A DNA stretch of 64,000 nt from Hirsutella rhossiliensis. Lineage: Eukaryota > Ascomycota > Sordariomycetes > Hypocreales > Ophiocordycipitaceae. The DNA lies in NCBI RefSeq assembly GCF_020360975.1, contig NW_025408672.1:3286001-3350000 (forward strand), read 5' to 3'. The stretch's first letter is position 1. Each line of letters begins with the position of its first letter. The notes beneath the pieces are model-generated. The model ran no database searches. It saw only the letters and a list, made by a program, of their open reading frames with translations, and was not told the DNA's origin. The position numbers and the translations under genes are program-made. Of the stretch, positions 33,558-43,176 are shown piece by piece.

Positions 33558-33833
33558 TCTCGCGAAGAGAGGGTGCAAGTGATGAATAGATTATGTTTTT
33601 TGTCCTTCTGTTATTCCTCCTCTCTAACAAAAAGTGACTTCTTATAGTTCTGTCACTTGTCTGTGGTGGCGATGTCGCCACCCAGGCCGCCTAGATGACG
33701 TTGTCTGTTGTCATCTAGAAGGTTCGATACCACCGCTTACCAACGACATTATTCATCCTTCTCAGTCACCTTTGCTAGAGTCAGCCCGACTAGGTAACCC
33801 TCGGACTTAGATCGTTAACCCGTTTTCACGACA
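33558..33833 (-). repeat. 5' LTR of copia B (276 bp)
   Basis: Identical by eye to 26886-27161. It is the promoter-bearing LTR for the minus-oriented element. Confidence 0.88.
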
Positions 33834-34007
33834 ATAAAAGCAATGCAACTTCCTAAATAGGCAGTTGCGGGATCCTGTTTCGGATTGAATCAGCGGGTAG
33901 CGAACATTAAATTCCCACGGGCTCGGTGAACCGTACAAGTTCCTTACGAACATTGACCTGCAATTTCTGACGGCAAGAAGATTTAAACAGCAAGGAGGAG
34001 CACGCAA
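33834..34007 (-). other. Flank of copia B, possible host exon/intron
   Basis: A minus-strand frame (34019 leftwards, MFHELRAPPCCLNLL) and a candidate donor TTC|GTAAGGAA could place the copia insertion inside an intron of the host gene whose 3' exons lie at 19888-21031. This is only a reading-frame argument. Confidence 0.25.
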
Positions 34008-34167
34008 CTCATGGAACACTCGTTCAAGTGAAAACTATGTATCCATGCACTGTATAGTACACGATAATAGATAGATCAAAGTAGCTCCTCATGGAACACT
34101 CGTTCAAGTGAAAACTATGTATCTATGCACTGTATAGTACACGATAATAGATAGATCAAAGTAGCTC
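34008..34167. repeat. 80-bp tandem duplication
   Basis: 34008-34087 and 34088-34167 are the same 80-bp unit with one difference (TATCCATG against TATCTATG). It lies about 120 bp beyond the stop codon of the P450 gene. Confidence 0.85.
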
Positions 34168-34285
34168 CTACATGCAGGACGAAGCCAAACCATACTACCA
34201 TCTGTGATCTCTATCAAAGCACAATAGGCGAGTGGTCAACCGTAGAAGGCAGACAGAATGCACCTTCACCATCCAAGATGATCCC

Positions 34286-36096
34286 CTACCCATCCAGTGC
34301 TATTTCATTATCCCGCCTTTTCACTGACATCATTGCTCTAGGATCCAGCTGAACAAACATCCCATTTGCACGCAGTTCCGGAGGAGATCCCTCCACGGCC
34401 CTAATATCATAACTGAGGAGTATATGACACAAAATCAGTTTCGCTTCATCGCAGGCGAGAAAGCGGCCCGGGCATGCGTGCTTGCCGTGGCCAAAAGCGA
34501 GATGGCTCATTCTGGTTTTGGTTAACGGCGTGAGGTCAAGCTTCTCAGGATCCTCTCTCATCCGCTGGAACCGATAGCCGTCGAAGGTTTCCGGCTCCGG
34601 GTACATTTCTGGGTCGAAGCGGAGATCATTCGCAAAGGCGATATTGGTACCCTTGGGAACAACGGTGCCATCCTTCAAGGTCACTTTTTCTTTGGCGAGG
34701 CGGAACATGCCGACTGAGGCCGGAAACCAGATTAGCAAGATGCCCGTAGCGAAGAAGGTAAAAATTTTCGAAAGCAACGTACTGATAACAGCAGGTTCAA
34801 GCCGCTGGCTCTCCTTCATCACACTCTCCATTAACGTTAACTTGCGTAATGAGTGGTTTTGCAAGCCACTTTCCCCGAATGCCAAAACCATCTCATCGCG
34901 TAAGGGCTGAATGAGATCTGGGTGCTTGCAAAGTCGTGCTATCACCTTTTCGACAAAATCACTCGTAGTCTGGAACGCAACGGCGATGATACGCAGCTGC
35001 GCCATGGTAGCATCATAGCGAGCTCCCTTGGCATACTGATCGATGACCGCCAGATTTGAGAATTCCCGCCTCGTTGGCTGATTACTGCGATACGCACGCC
35101 GTTGACGCTCGAGGGCCGGAAGGAGGATACGCTGGGCGCATCGGATTTGACGGCGAAGAGCCCTGCAAGGGGGCAGAAACCAATGAACCACAGGCTGAAG
35201 AAATCTTGGCCAGGAATGGACGGCGGCGACGGCAATAGCTCGATTCGTTGTGAAGGATTTCGCAATATCCAGCCATTCGGGGTCGCGGCAGAGCTTAGGG
35301 CCCAGCAGTGCTCGGGTTGTCATTTGGGCAATCAAGGCCAGTACTGTTTCCGGGATTGACACGTCATGCCATTCTGCCTTTAATCAGATTATTGTCCAAC
35401 TGAGATGCTAGAAACGCACGTACCAGTTGTGTCCGTCCACCTGGTTTGCAGACAGTTCATAGCTTCCTCAGAGAGGAAAGGTGTCAAGTTTACTATATCC
35501 CGGGCTCAGTGATAACTCCCGAAGGAGAAAGAAACAGGGGACTCACCAAGCTCCTTGTTTAACGCACGAACTGCCACGGGAGGCACTTGATTATGCAGCG
35601 ATCCTTGGAACATGGTCTCAAAGCCAGGCAGGTCCACGAGTAGTACCTAGACGGATGAGAACTGGATCGTTCTGCAAGAAATCTGCTTCATGAAAGGGGA
35701 TACATACAGGATCTACTGCTTCATGAGCGCCGAACCGACTATCATTCTTGATTTCTTCTGCATACTTGTCTTTCAGGATCAGATAGGTGACCATGTTGGT
35801 CACCAGCCGGAATGCTGAGCAACCCTTTATAAAGCAGGTAAGTCCCTGCTGGCAAAGATATGGAGCCCAGACCGGATCTATAAGCTCACCGTCTGAAGAC
35901 CCTCATTGAGTAGAGCAGTTGCATTGTATTCAAACTTCTGTTTGGCCTTTGTCTGAAAAAAGTCCCACGGGTGTCGATTAATGATTATAAAGTTGCCCTT
36001 GTTCAAGGGAAATAACAATGTGACTCCCAGTATGACGAGCAAGCTTGCACTGACTGCGCCGGCGTAGGGCAGCGGAATCGCATCGAAGGTTGTCAT
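34286..36096 (-). CDS. Cytochrome P450 monooxygenase, six exons
   Basis: Six exons on the minus strand join in phase: 36096-35890, 35848-35708, 35646-35547, 35492-35424, 35373-34783 and 34713-34286. The introns are 41, 61, 54, 50 and 69 bp. The spliced length is 1536 nt, giving 511 residues, normal for fungal P450s. The N-terminus has one membrane anchor (residues about 12-30), so the enzyme sits on the ER membrane. The I helix reads IIAVAFQTTSD, the K helix has E-x-x-R in KESQRL, and the heme loop is FGHGKHACPGRF with its Cys ligand. The I-helix style recalls ent-kaurene-oxidase-like secondary-metabolism P450s. The substrate is unknown. It is the only apparently intact multi-exon gene here and lies 4.6 kb from a broken DMATS gene, a likely former pathway partner. 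Confidence 0.88.
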
Positions 36097-36809
36097 TGTC
36101 GAATCGCTTTTCTATGACAGTCGTAGAGCCTGCCAATCGATTGAGGACAGCTCAAGTCCAGGCAGGGGTTGATCAGGCGGAGGCCCATGGCTCAGAATTA
36201 AGTAACGGGCGCTACATAATATCCTGCCTGACGAGGAGTGCACTTGCTTAAGCGCAAGATGAGGGGGTGGGTGTAGGTGTGTGTGTTTGGGGTGGGAAAG
36301 GGGGTGGAAAGGGGGTTACTTTATACTTTATAAGATCTTAATTACTAAGGCGCTATAGCTTACTTTTTAGCTAGTCCCTCTTATAATTAGCTAGGCTATA
36401 ATATTTATAATTAATACTTTTGTTGGAATACTAACCTGCTGAGTAACCCGTGCAATCGGGATACCATCACGGTTCATGCACGACTCCCACGTGACACCCT
36501 ACCCCGCGATCAGGGCACGCAGCCCCGGCTGCATGCCCCCATTACCGGGTGCACATTCCGTTTCTTGTGAATAGCTTCCTCTTCCCTAGTTAGTTACAAT
36601 TGAAGTCATCACCGGTTACCCTACCTGTCGTGACTGTGACTCAGCCTACAGCTTGTGCGCATGCGTATCTGTAGGCACATAGGTGCCTACCATCAACTTT
36701 ATTAATATTTTATATTCTTTTATATACTTTATAAATATATTTTATTTATAAGTTTTAGATAGAAAAAAACCTATGTACTTAAATAAACTAGCCCTCCCTT
36801 AGGGGTGCC
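36097..36809. other. AT-rich intergenic region
   Basis: Tracts at 36310-36430 and 36690-36780 are strongly A/T-rich without coding frames. GT-rich sequence at 36260-36310 separates them from the P450 start. It may include the P450 promoter; no specific site was recognised. Confidence 0.5.
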
Positions 36810-37003
36810 TGTCGGTAGGTCTCTACACAGGCCTGCGTGCAAATCGCAATGGTATGTGTAATCGTTGATGTCTGTTCTAGAAAGGGGGAAGAGGGGGCAA
36901 AGGGCACGGAGCTAGCTATGTGTCCTCCGCTATCCTCAACTGCACACGTGAGAGCGCACGTGACCTATCTAGATGGGTACAATGGATTACTACAATTCCC
37001 ACA
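36810..37003 (-). repeat. 3' LTR of copia C (194 bp)
   Basis: Bounded TGTCGGTAGG...TTCCCACA on the plus strand. Identical by eye to the copy at 39948. Confidence 0.88.
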
Positions 37004-37368
37004 CTGGCAACTTTTCTTTTGTGGTTGCAATCGCTGTAACGAGCAGGGAAAGAGAGGGAGAGACCAGCTGCAGTGGTGGCAAAATGTCAACAGGCCCAAA
37101 AAGTGGGGCCATAATGAAAAGAGGGGAAAAGAGTGTATTGGGGTCAAAGAGGTGAACAGTCGAAGAAGATTTGGAAGACTTGTCGGTGACAGGAACTGTT
37201 TGATTGTGTATACCTTGAACGTAGCGCTGATGCTTGAACGTAGCGCTGGTGCTAATCAAATGCGTTGGAGTCAACCGTTGTACTTGTGGTCATCGAGGTC
37301 TTTGGCTTGGCTCGAAATTGTGCTTCCTCGAGCTTTTCTTCTTTGTGGGCATATGGCTCCTCTAGGGA

Positions 37369-39636
37369 CTACAGGCACATATTGTTATTTGCTCTTGTGT
37401 GCCGGCCGGTCCTCGAGGCTCCGTGTGCTGCGGGCTGGGGCTTGTTCTTTGATCCGGGCGGGCGTCCTCTCTGTGGGGTGCGGGGTTTCATGCCGGTCTG
37501 GGGTTCTTCTTCTTCCTGGGTAGGGTCTGAAGGATGTGGAACGTGATCCTTCCGACTGGTGTTTTGAGGGCGATGGAACCAATCGAGTGAGTGGCTTCGC
37601 CGTGTCCAAATGTGATGGTAGCCTGGCCGGAGGTTGAGCTGTCTAGGGCTACAGAGGGTCTTCTCGTTGTAGAGCAATGTACTGAGAGTGACCGGCTGTA
37701 GAGACTTTGCTGAACCTGTGTCAATCATGATGCCTGGGAAATTGTCCACTGAATATTGATCTTCAATGACGAATTGCTAGGCGGGAACAATGGTTTGATC
37801 CGTCCGGTAGACTTCTCCATTGTCTAGGTGATTGTTGGTGCCATTGTCAGGTTCTTCCCATATGTCGTCGGTAGTGAGTTCATCAAGCTCATGACCTTCG
37901 TAGTCTATAAGATAGGCTATGAAGTTTGGAGGTTGTATGCCTGTGAATTGACAACGTGCGACATATTGGTCCTTGGCCTCTTGTCGTTCTTCTGCAGAGT
38001 GTTTGGTTGACCAGCAACCTTCTTGTCCACAAACAAAGCACTTTTGGTCCAATTGCGATTGGTGTGGCTAGTGTAGTTGCTATGGCTTGAGGGCCTGTAG
38101 CTTCCACGGTTGTAGCCTTGTCCATATCCGCGATTGGGTCGTTGTCCTGAGTATCCGTATCTTCCTCGTACGCGGTTGTTATGGTATCGGCGATCGAGGT
38201 AGTACTGATTGTTCGGATTCGTTGGTCCAAATGATCCGTCAGGGCTTTGCAAGTACTGAGGGTTTGTCTGTCGGGCAAGGTGGGTCTCAACGGAAGATCG
38301 TAGATCTGCAAAGAGGGTCTCGATCTTTGCTGCAGGTTTGAAGAGGGCGTGTTCAAGTTCGGGTACACCACGGCATGCGATGATAAGCGTAGTACGCAGT
38401 GGAATGTTTCCTGCGTAGTCAGGGCCAAGGGCTCTCTGACAGAGTTGTAGCTTATCGAAGAGTAGTTGAAGGACTTCGTGGAGGGATTTGGAAGCATCTT
38501 GGGCACGAATCGAGTTGAAAGTGGTTGTGGTCCAATCTGTATAGTAATGGACATGGTTAACTTCCGTGTCAAAGTGTTGTTTGATGCTGTCGTATGCCTT
38601 CCTAAACGTGGTAGTCCATTCGATCTTGTCAATGTAGAACGTTTGTGCTCTTCCAGCGAGGATTCGGGGAAAGGGCGTGAAATTGTGACGGTTTCACTTG
38701 GATGTTGTAGCAGATACTCATGAAGATTCGGAGTTTCTCATCGAGGAGGTCGTACGGCTCTCCTGTGTAGTTCTGGTCCTTATCCCAGAGCTTCATGAAC
38801 ATATATTGGGTATCTGCGTCAACAGTGGCATTCGGGGTATCATCCGGGGGAAGTTTTGTATATGCGTCGAGATGCATATGCTCGGACGGAGGTTTAGGTG
38901 GGGTTTTGGGCGGATTGGACGAGTTCGGGGTGCTTGAAGCGGTGGGTTGTCGGATGGGCTGTACGAGAGTTCAAGTTAGGTGCATCTTGGGTCAGAGCGG
39001 AAGTCGTGGGAGGTGATGTTGTTATCGGTAGTGCCTCAGTGATGGGTTCCTGGGCAGGTGGCTTCGTTAAGGTCTTAATGGGCTGTTGTTCGTTAAGACT
39101 GTAACGGGTGTTGCTACCGGTGGCGATTGGGGTTCTCGGGGAGAAGTTAGGGCATTTGATCCTGTTGCTCGTAACTTATAAGCGGTCGTCCCAATGTCAA
39201 AATCCATCTCCATGTACTCGTTCTGGCCATGCAGGTCGGTCCTCCGCAGTTTGCAACATGATGAATTGGGGTGCAAAGGGCCATTTTTCCGTCCTGTATA
39301 GATGCCACGTCTCCTTAGAAGTAATCTAAGGGCTCTCTTGTAGTCCATATGTACCCGGTTCCATATGTCTTGGTTCCAGCCTTCGAAGTGTTGTTGAAAA
39401 TGGTCAAGGATGTCGTCTCCTTCTAGGCGTTCGAATTGGGCATTGGACATGAACCTAGCGGCGTACGTCGTAACTGCGATCTCATCTTCCTCGTCAGGTT
39501 TGATGTCTTGTCCCCAAAGGGTAACATCAACTTTATCGTATACGGATGTCTGGATAGCTAGTCCTTGCATCCGTTCGCTCAATTGTTCGAGCTGGGCGCT
39601 CTCGTTCGGAGTCGTAGCTCGGTCGGTCGGGGTCAT
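37369..39636 (-). pseudogene. Copia C Gag and partial protease
   Basis: Gag begins at 39636 (MTPTDRATTPNESAQLEQLS) and continues through overlapping frames to a Tyr/Asn/Gly-rich region (NNRVRGRYGYSGQRPNRGYG, about 38150). The zinc-knuckle-like KCFVCGQEGCWSTKH lies near 38010-38045. The protease site GIMIDTGSAKS (about 37730) is followed in another frame by ITFGHGEATHSIGSIALKTP. Instead of integrase the sequence then passes to a short basic stretch (GRPPGSKNKPQ) and the 3' LTR. At least three frameshifts are present. Confidence 0.72.
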
Positions 39637-39711
39637 CGTTGATCAAGTGAATGAGACGATGGAGTCGTATCTGGCTGTCGAAATACGTCTTTGTCGGGTC
39701 TAGTAACAACT

Positions 39712-39882
39712 GTTGATCGATGCCTTGCAGCCGATAATAGAAGTCGCTAGGCGATGTGGTCGCACTACTAATCGATGCCTTGCAGCCGATTAATAGCTTG
39801 TAGGTTCTCCCAGATGCCTTGCAGTCTGAGATAGCCACTTAGCACAAATAACCTTCCTTAACCGATGCCTTGCAGCCGATCT
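39712..39882 (-). repeat. Leader repeats: four copies of a 20-bp box
   Basis: Between the 5' LTR and Gag the box (T/C)CGATGCCTTGCAGCCGAT occurs near 39718, 39771 and 39861, with a variant CAGATGCCTTGCAGTCTGA near 39811. Each copy is framed by ATCG/CGAT-like ends, so the RNA could fold into short hairpins. The position suits a packaging or dimerisation signal, but this is inference. Confidence 0.65.
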
Positions 39883-39947
39883 TGAAGGTTAGCGATTTGT
39901 CTCTTCTGTCCTAGCTGTCTGTGATTGTCACTGCAATCACTGATCAG

Positions 39948-40141
39948 TGTCGGTAGGTCTCTACACAGGCCTGCGTGCAAATCGCAATGGTATGTGTAAT
40001 CGTTGATGTCTGTTCTAGAAAGGGGGAAGAGGGGGCAAAGGGCACGGAGCTAGCTATGTGTCCTCCGCTATCCTCAACTGCACACGTGAGAGCGCACGTG
40101 ACCTATCTAGATGGGTACAATGGATTACTACAATTCCCACA
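39948..40141 (-). repeat. 5' LTR of copia C (194 bp)
   Basis: Identical by eye to 36810-37003 and followed on the right by the second GTGCC. Confidence 0.88.
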
Positions 40142-40703
40142 GTGCCCCTATTTTATATAGCAGAGTAGTTTATCCTAACGTTAACAACAAGTATAATTTT
40201 ACTTAGAAGTATTTATTAGTAGAAGTAAATATACTTAAGCTTCTTTTAGTACAGTTTAAGATCATGTATTTATTACTTGTAAGCGTGTCGCTGCTTCGAG
40301 GTTCACGAGGCAAATAACGATGCGATCTACCCTTAGGGGACCTAAAGCAGCACGCAGGTCCTCCTCCGCACTTTTTGCCTTGGCATCAAAGACCTCGGGC
40401 CTCGGCAACTAAGAGCTTGGCCGAGCGAAGGCGCCGGCTGAATGGGAAAGGGGGGGGGGGGGGTCTTGACCAGGGTGGGGGTGTTATGAGGTCTAGGGTG
40501 GTGACCTGACTGCTCTTTTTGCCGCGCTACCGTACATGTTCACAGACACTTACAATTTATATAGAATCGTACTTAAAGAATTCAAAGCCGCACCTCGTCC
40601 TGCGGCCAGCAGCGAAGATTATGACTCCCTGTACAGTCCACTTCTCTACAACACCCAATCTTTCATCTCGCTCTAGTATCCGCATCCCTGCCATACAAGG
40701 ACC
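40142..40703. other. Intergenic, A/T-rich then G run
   Basis: 40150-40300 is A/T-rich, and a run of about 16 G (broken by no other base) lies near 40449-40463. The 150 bp before ATG 40704 would hold the promoter of the prenyltransferase gene. No other feature was recognised. Confidence 0.5.
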
Positions 40704-42035
40704 ATGGCAACTGAGATTTTGCGCCCTGAAGAAGAGGCACTCCGTCTCCTCGGCAAGAACTTGAGGTTTCCCAATGACGACCAGCGACGTTGGTGGGAAC
40801 ACACTGAACCCAAATTGCTCAAGCTTCTGCGTGATGCTCAGTATCCGCAGAAAGACCAGCTTCCTTGCCTCCATCTCCTGCAGCAACTTCTGGTTCCATA
40901 CCTCGGCACCTTCCTGTCGCTGGGCAGGCACCTCTGCCTTGGTGGAGCAATGTGACCACCTATGGCGTTCCTTTCGAGCTCAGCTGGAATCTCCTCCATA
41001 ATATCGTGCGGATTGGGTTCGAACCACTTTCGCACTTGGCAGAATCCGGCGTCGATGCTTTTAACAAGTCGGCACCAGACGAATGCTTATCCCGCCTTGC
41101 AAGTATAGACGACACCATCGATCTAGCCCGGTTCAGGCACTTCCAGCACGAACTTGTGGTGACTCCTGATGAAGAAAGTCGGTTGCTCAAAAAGCCCCCT
41201 CCCATGTCCGGACGAGGTCAGCAAACCCTGGCGGTAGAATTCCAGAATGGCGGTATCAGCGCCAAGGCCTACTTCTTCCCAGGCATGAAGTCGCTGGCGA
41301 CTGGAATTTCGCCAGGAAAGCTCATTCTCGCCTCCATCGAGACGCTCGCCCTTTCGGGATTGAAGGAGCCCGTGCAACACCTTTGCAACTCTCGGCCTAC
41401 AAGACGACGGAAACCCAAGAGATAGCGCCATTGCCCCATTCCTTCTCGGCGTCGACCTGTGCGCTCCCGAGCGAAGTCGCCTGAAATTCTACGTCACCGA
41501 CCAGGTAGTATCATGGGATCGGGTAGAGAACATGTGGACTCTTGGCGGAAACGTCTGGAAGATCCTCAATGTGCTGATGGTCTGACCCTCCTGAGGAAGC
41601 TGTGGGATCTTCTCGAGATACCTGAAGGGTATCGGAGCAACGTCCGGCCCGACTTTACTTTTGGGACACCTCCTCCCGAGGACTACCGACCCGTCATGAT
41701 GGCGAACTGGACCTTGTCTCCCACGAAAAGATTCCCGGACCCCCAAATATACCTCCTTACCGTTGGAATGAATGACGAGGTGATAATGAACGCACTCGTG
41801 GCCTTCTACAAGGTTCTGGGCTGGACGGATCTGGCCAACACGTACAAGGATAAAGTGGCCTCATACTAGTAAGTTGACCCTGTGGTGGACTAATGCCGCA
41901 ACGGGCTGGAGTAGAACTAACATTGCTGACAGTCCCGGCCTCGATTTAACGAAAACCAACTACATACACTCAGGAGTTTCCTTCTCATATCGCCATTCAA
42001 AGCCCTACCTAAGTCTTTATTACTCGCCTTTCTGA
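40704..42035 (+). pseudogene. DMATS-type aromatic prenyltransferase, broken
   Basis: The gene starts at ATG 40704 and ends at 42035 with one 64-bp intron (41869-41932) that splices VASY|YPGLDLTKTNY. It is an ABBA-fold indole prenyltransferase: [18 protein letters not shown] near 40945, [20 protein letters not shown] near 41225-41285, [13 protein letters not shown] near 41490, [13 protein letters not shown] near 41640 and the C-terminal SVSFSYR-like GVSFSYRHSKPYLSLYYSPF. Such enzymes transfer dimethylallyl diphosphate to tryptophan or indole products in alkaloid pathways. Frameshifts near 40913, 41390 and 41540 destroy the frame, although the total length (about 422 codons) is close to normal. 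A pseudogene is likely; three independent base-call errors are less so. Confidence 0.85.
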
Positions 42036-42703
42036 GAGAGCGCGGAAAGTAAACTTGTGAGCACGAAGAAAGAGCCAAGAGGAGATATTCAGGACTGGAA
42101 TCAGGGTTCCAAGTCATTCCATTCAACCCACCAGGCATCTCAGTGACATTTAATTTACCTTGTCAACTGACTGGCTTGGTGTGGTTGATCAGTCGAGTGC
42201 AAAATTGCGTTGAATCCAAGTGTGTTGAGTAGTGTTGACATAAAACCGTGGCTATTCCTATCCTTGTCCTTCCGCTGCTGTTTCCCCTGCCAGGGACGGA
42301 CATCTTACGAATCTATCGAATCGAACGCCAAGACTTGGCGTTAGAATCGAACGGGGCCTCTGCAGATTCGCATCGAATCGAATGCTGTCGCGAAGCACGT
42401 CTGAGATCTTGAGCTCGAGGTGACCATAAGGGGTATACAGCTAAGGGCCCCGACAGGCTAGATCGAAAGGCAGCCTGTAGAGAGTTCTGAGGCTGCAGAA
42501 GGCTATTAGGAGACCGCATTAGGCAGCCACATAGGCTGTAGAGAGACTGCATATACGGGGGAAGCTGAAAGAGCCCCCGGCGACTAGGGAAAGTCAGTAT
42601 GCAAAGGGGGGGCTGGGGAAAGGAGCCCAGCCTCCTAGATATTGTACCTATACAACTGAAAAGGGGATATCAATAGGGAACCAAGGGATATAAATAGGGA
42701 GCC
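42036..42703. other. Intergenic, nothing recognised
   Basis: It contains a short palindrome (CGCCAAGACTTGGCG near 42327) and repeated ATCGAATCGAA words at 42310-42385, but no gene. Confidence 0.45.
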
Positions 42704-43001
42704 TGTCAGGGCCCTACCTGGGACCCCTGGGTTACCGTGACACACCTGGGGACTACTACTGAAACCGCGGACGGGCACGGCACCCGCGGACGGGCACGGC
42801 ACCCGCGGGCGGGCACGGGCACGGGCAGCTCCGACGGTAGGTACGGGCAGCCCCGTCATCCAGGTCCGAAGCGACAGGGAGGATATGAGGAGGTCACGGC
42901 GTTAGGAGTTATGTGGTTTTCTTTCCTCTTCATCTTAGTATTCTTTCGTTACAGAGTATCTTGCTAGCTTTGTCTGCAGTCTCCTTTCGCTCGCCGTGAC
43001 A
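42704..43001 (+). repeat. Putative 5' LTR of element D, with GC minisatellite
   Basis: The segment runs from TGTCAGGGCC to GCCGTGACA and sits about 175 bp before a Gag-like frame. It holds about two and a half units of GCGGACGGGCACGGCACCC (42770-42830). No second copy is present, so the LTR call rests on TG...CA ends and position. Confidence 0.45.
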
Positions 43002-43176
43002 TAATACTAAGATCGCCCTTACCGACCCCAATACCCATTTGCGTTAATTGCTCTGCCAATTGCGCTAAGTGGTTATTGCCGCCGGTCACGCCGCACACCC
43101 GGCACCCCTTACCCTACGTGGAAGATTCCAAAGATATCAGTTAGAAACTGATCTTCCGTCCGCTAGTACGCGTACG

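Larger units (their letters stand above)
26886..33833 (-). mobile_element. Ty1/copia element B with nested insertion
   Basis: Two 276-bp LTRs, identical by eye, flank a minus-oriented Gag-Pol. A 5-bp target duplication ATAAA lies on both sides (26881-26885 and 33834-33838). The primer-binding site follows the 5' LTR and a purine tract (AAGGGGGTG) precedes the 3' LTR. Without the nested element at 31848-33169 and its duplicated target, the copy would be about 5.6 kb. Confidence 0.9.
36810..40141 (-). mobile_element. Copia C, internally deleted LTR element
   Basis: Two 194-bp LTRs, identical by eye, and a 5-bp target duplication GTGCC (36805-36809 and 40142-40146) bound a 3332-bp element. The interior encodes Gag and the start of protease, then jumps to a basic RGRPPGSKNK motif. 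The rest of integrase, RT and RNase H is missing. It is a deletion derivative that needs proteins from a relative. Confidence 0.85.

Noticed and set aside
36300..36780. RIP-mutated region
   Set aside because: A/T richness is present, but without a paralog for comparison C-to-T bias cannot be shown; most decayed genes here carry indels rather than stop codons from C-to-T.
39712..39882. CRISPR-like array
   Set aside because: Spacing is irregular, only four boxes occur, they lie in a retroelement leader and the organism is a eukaryote.
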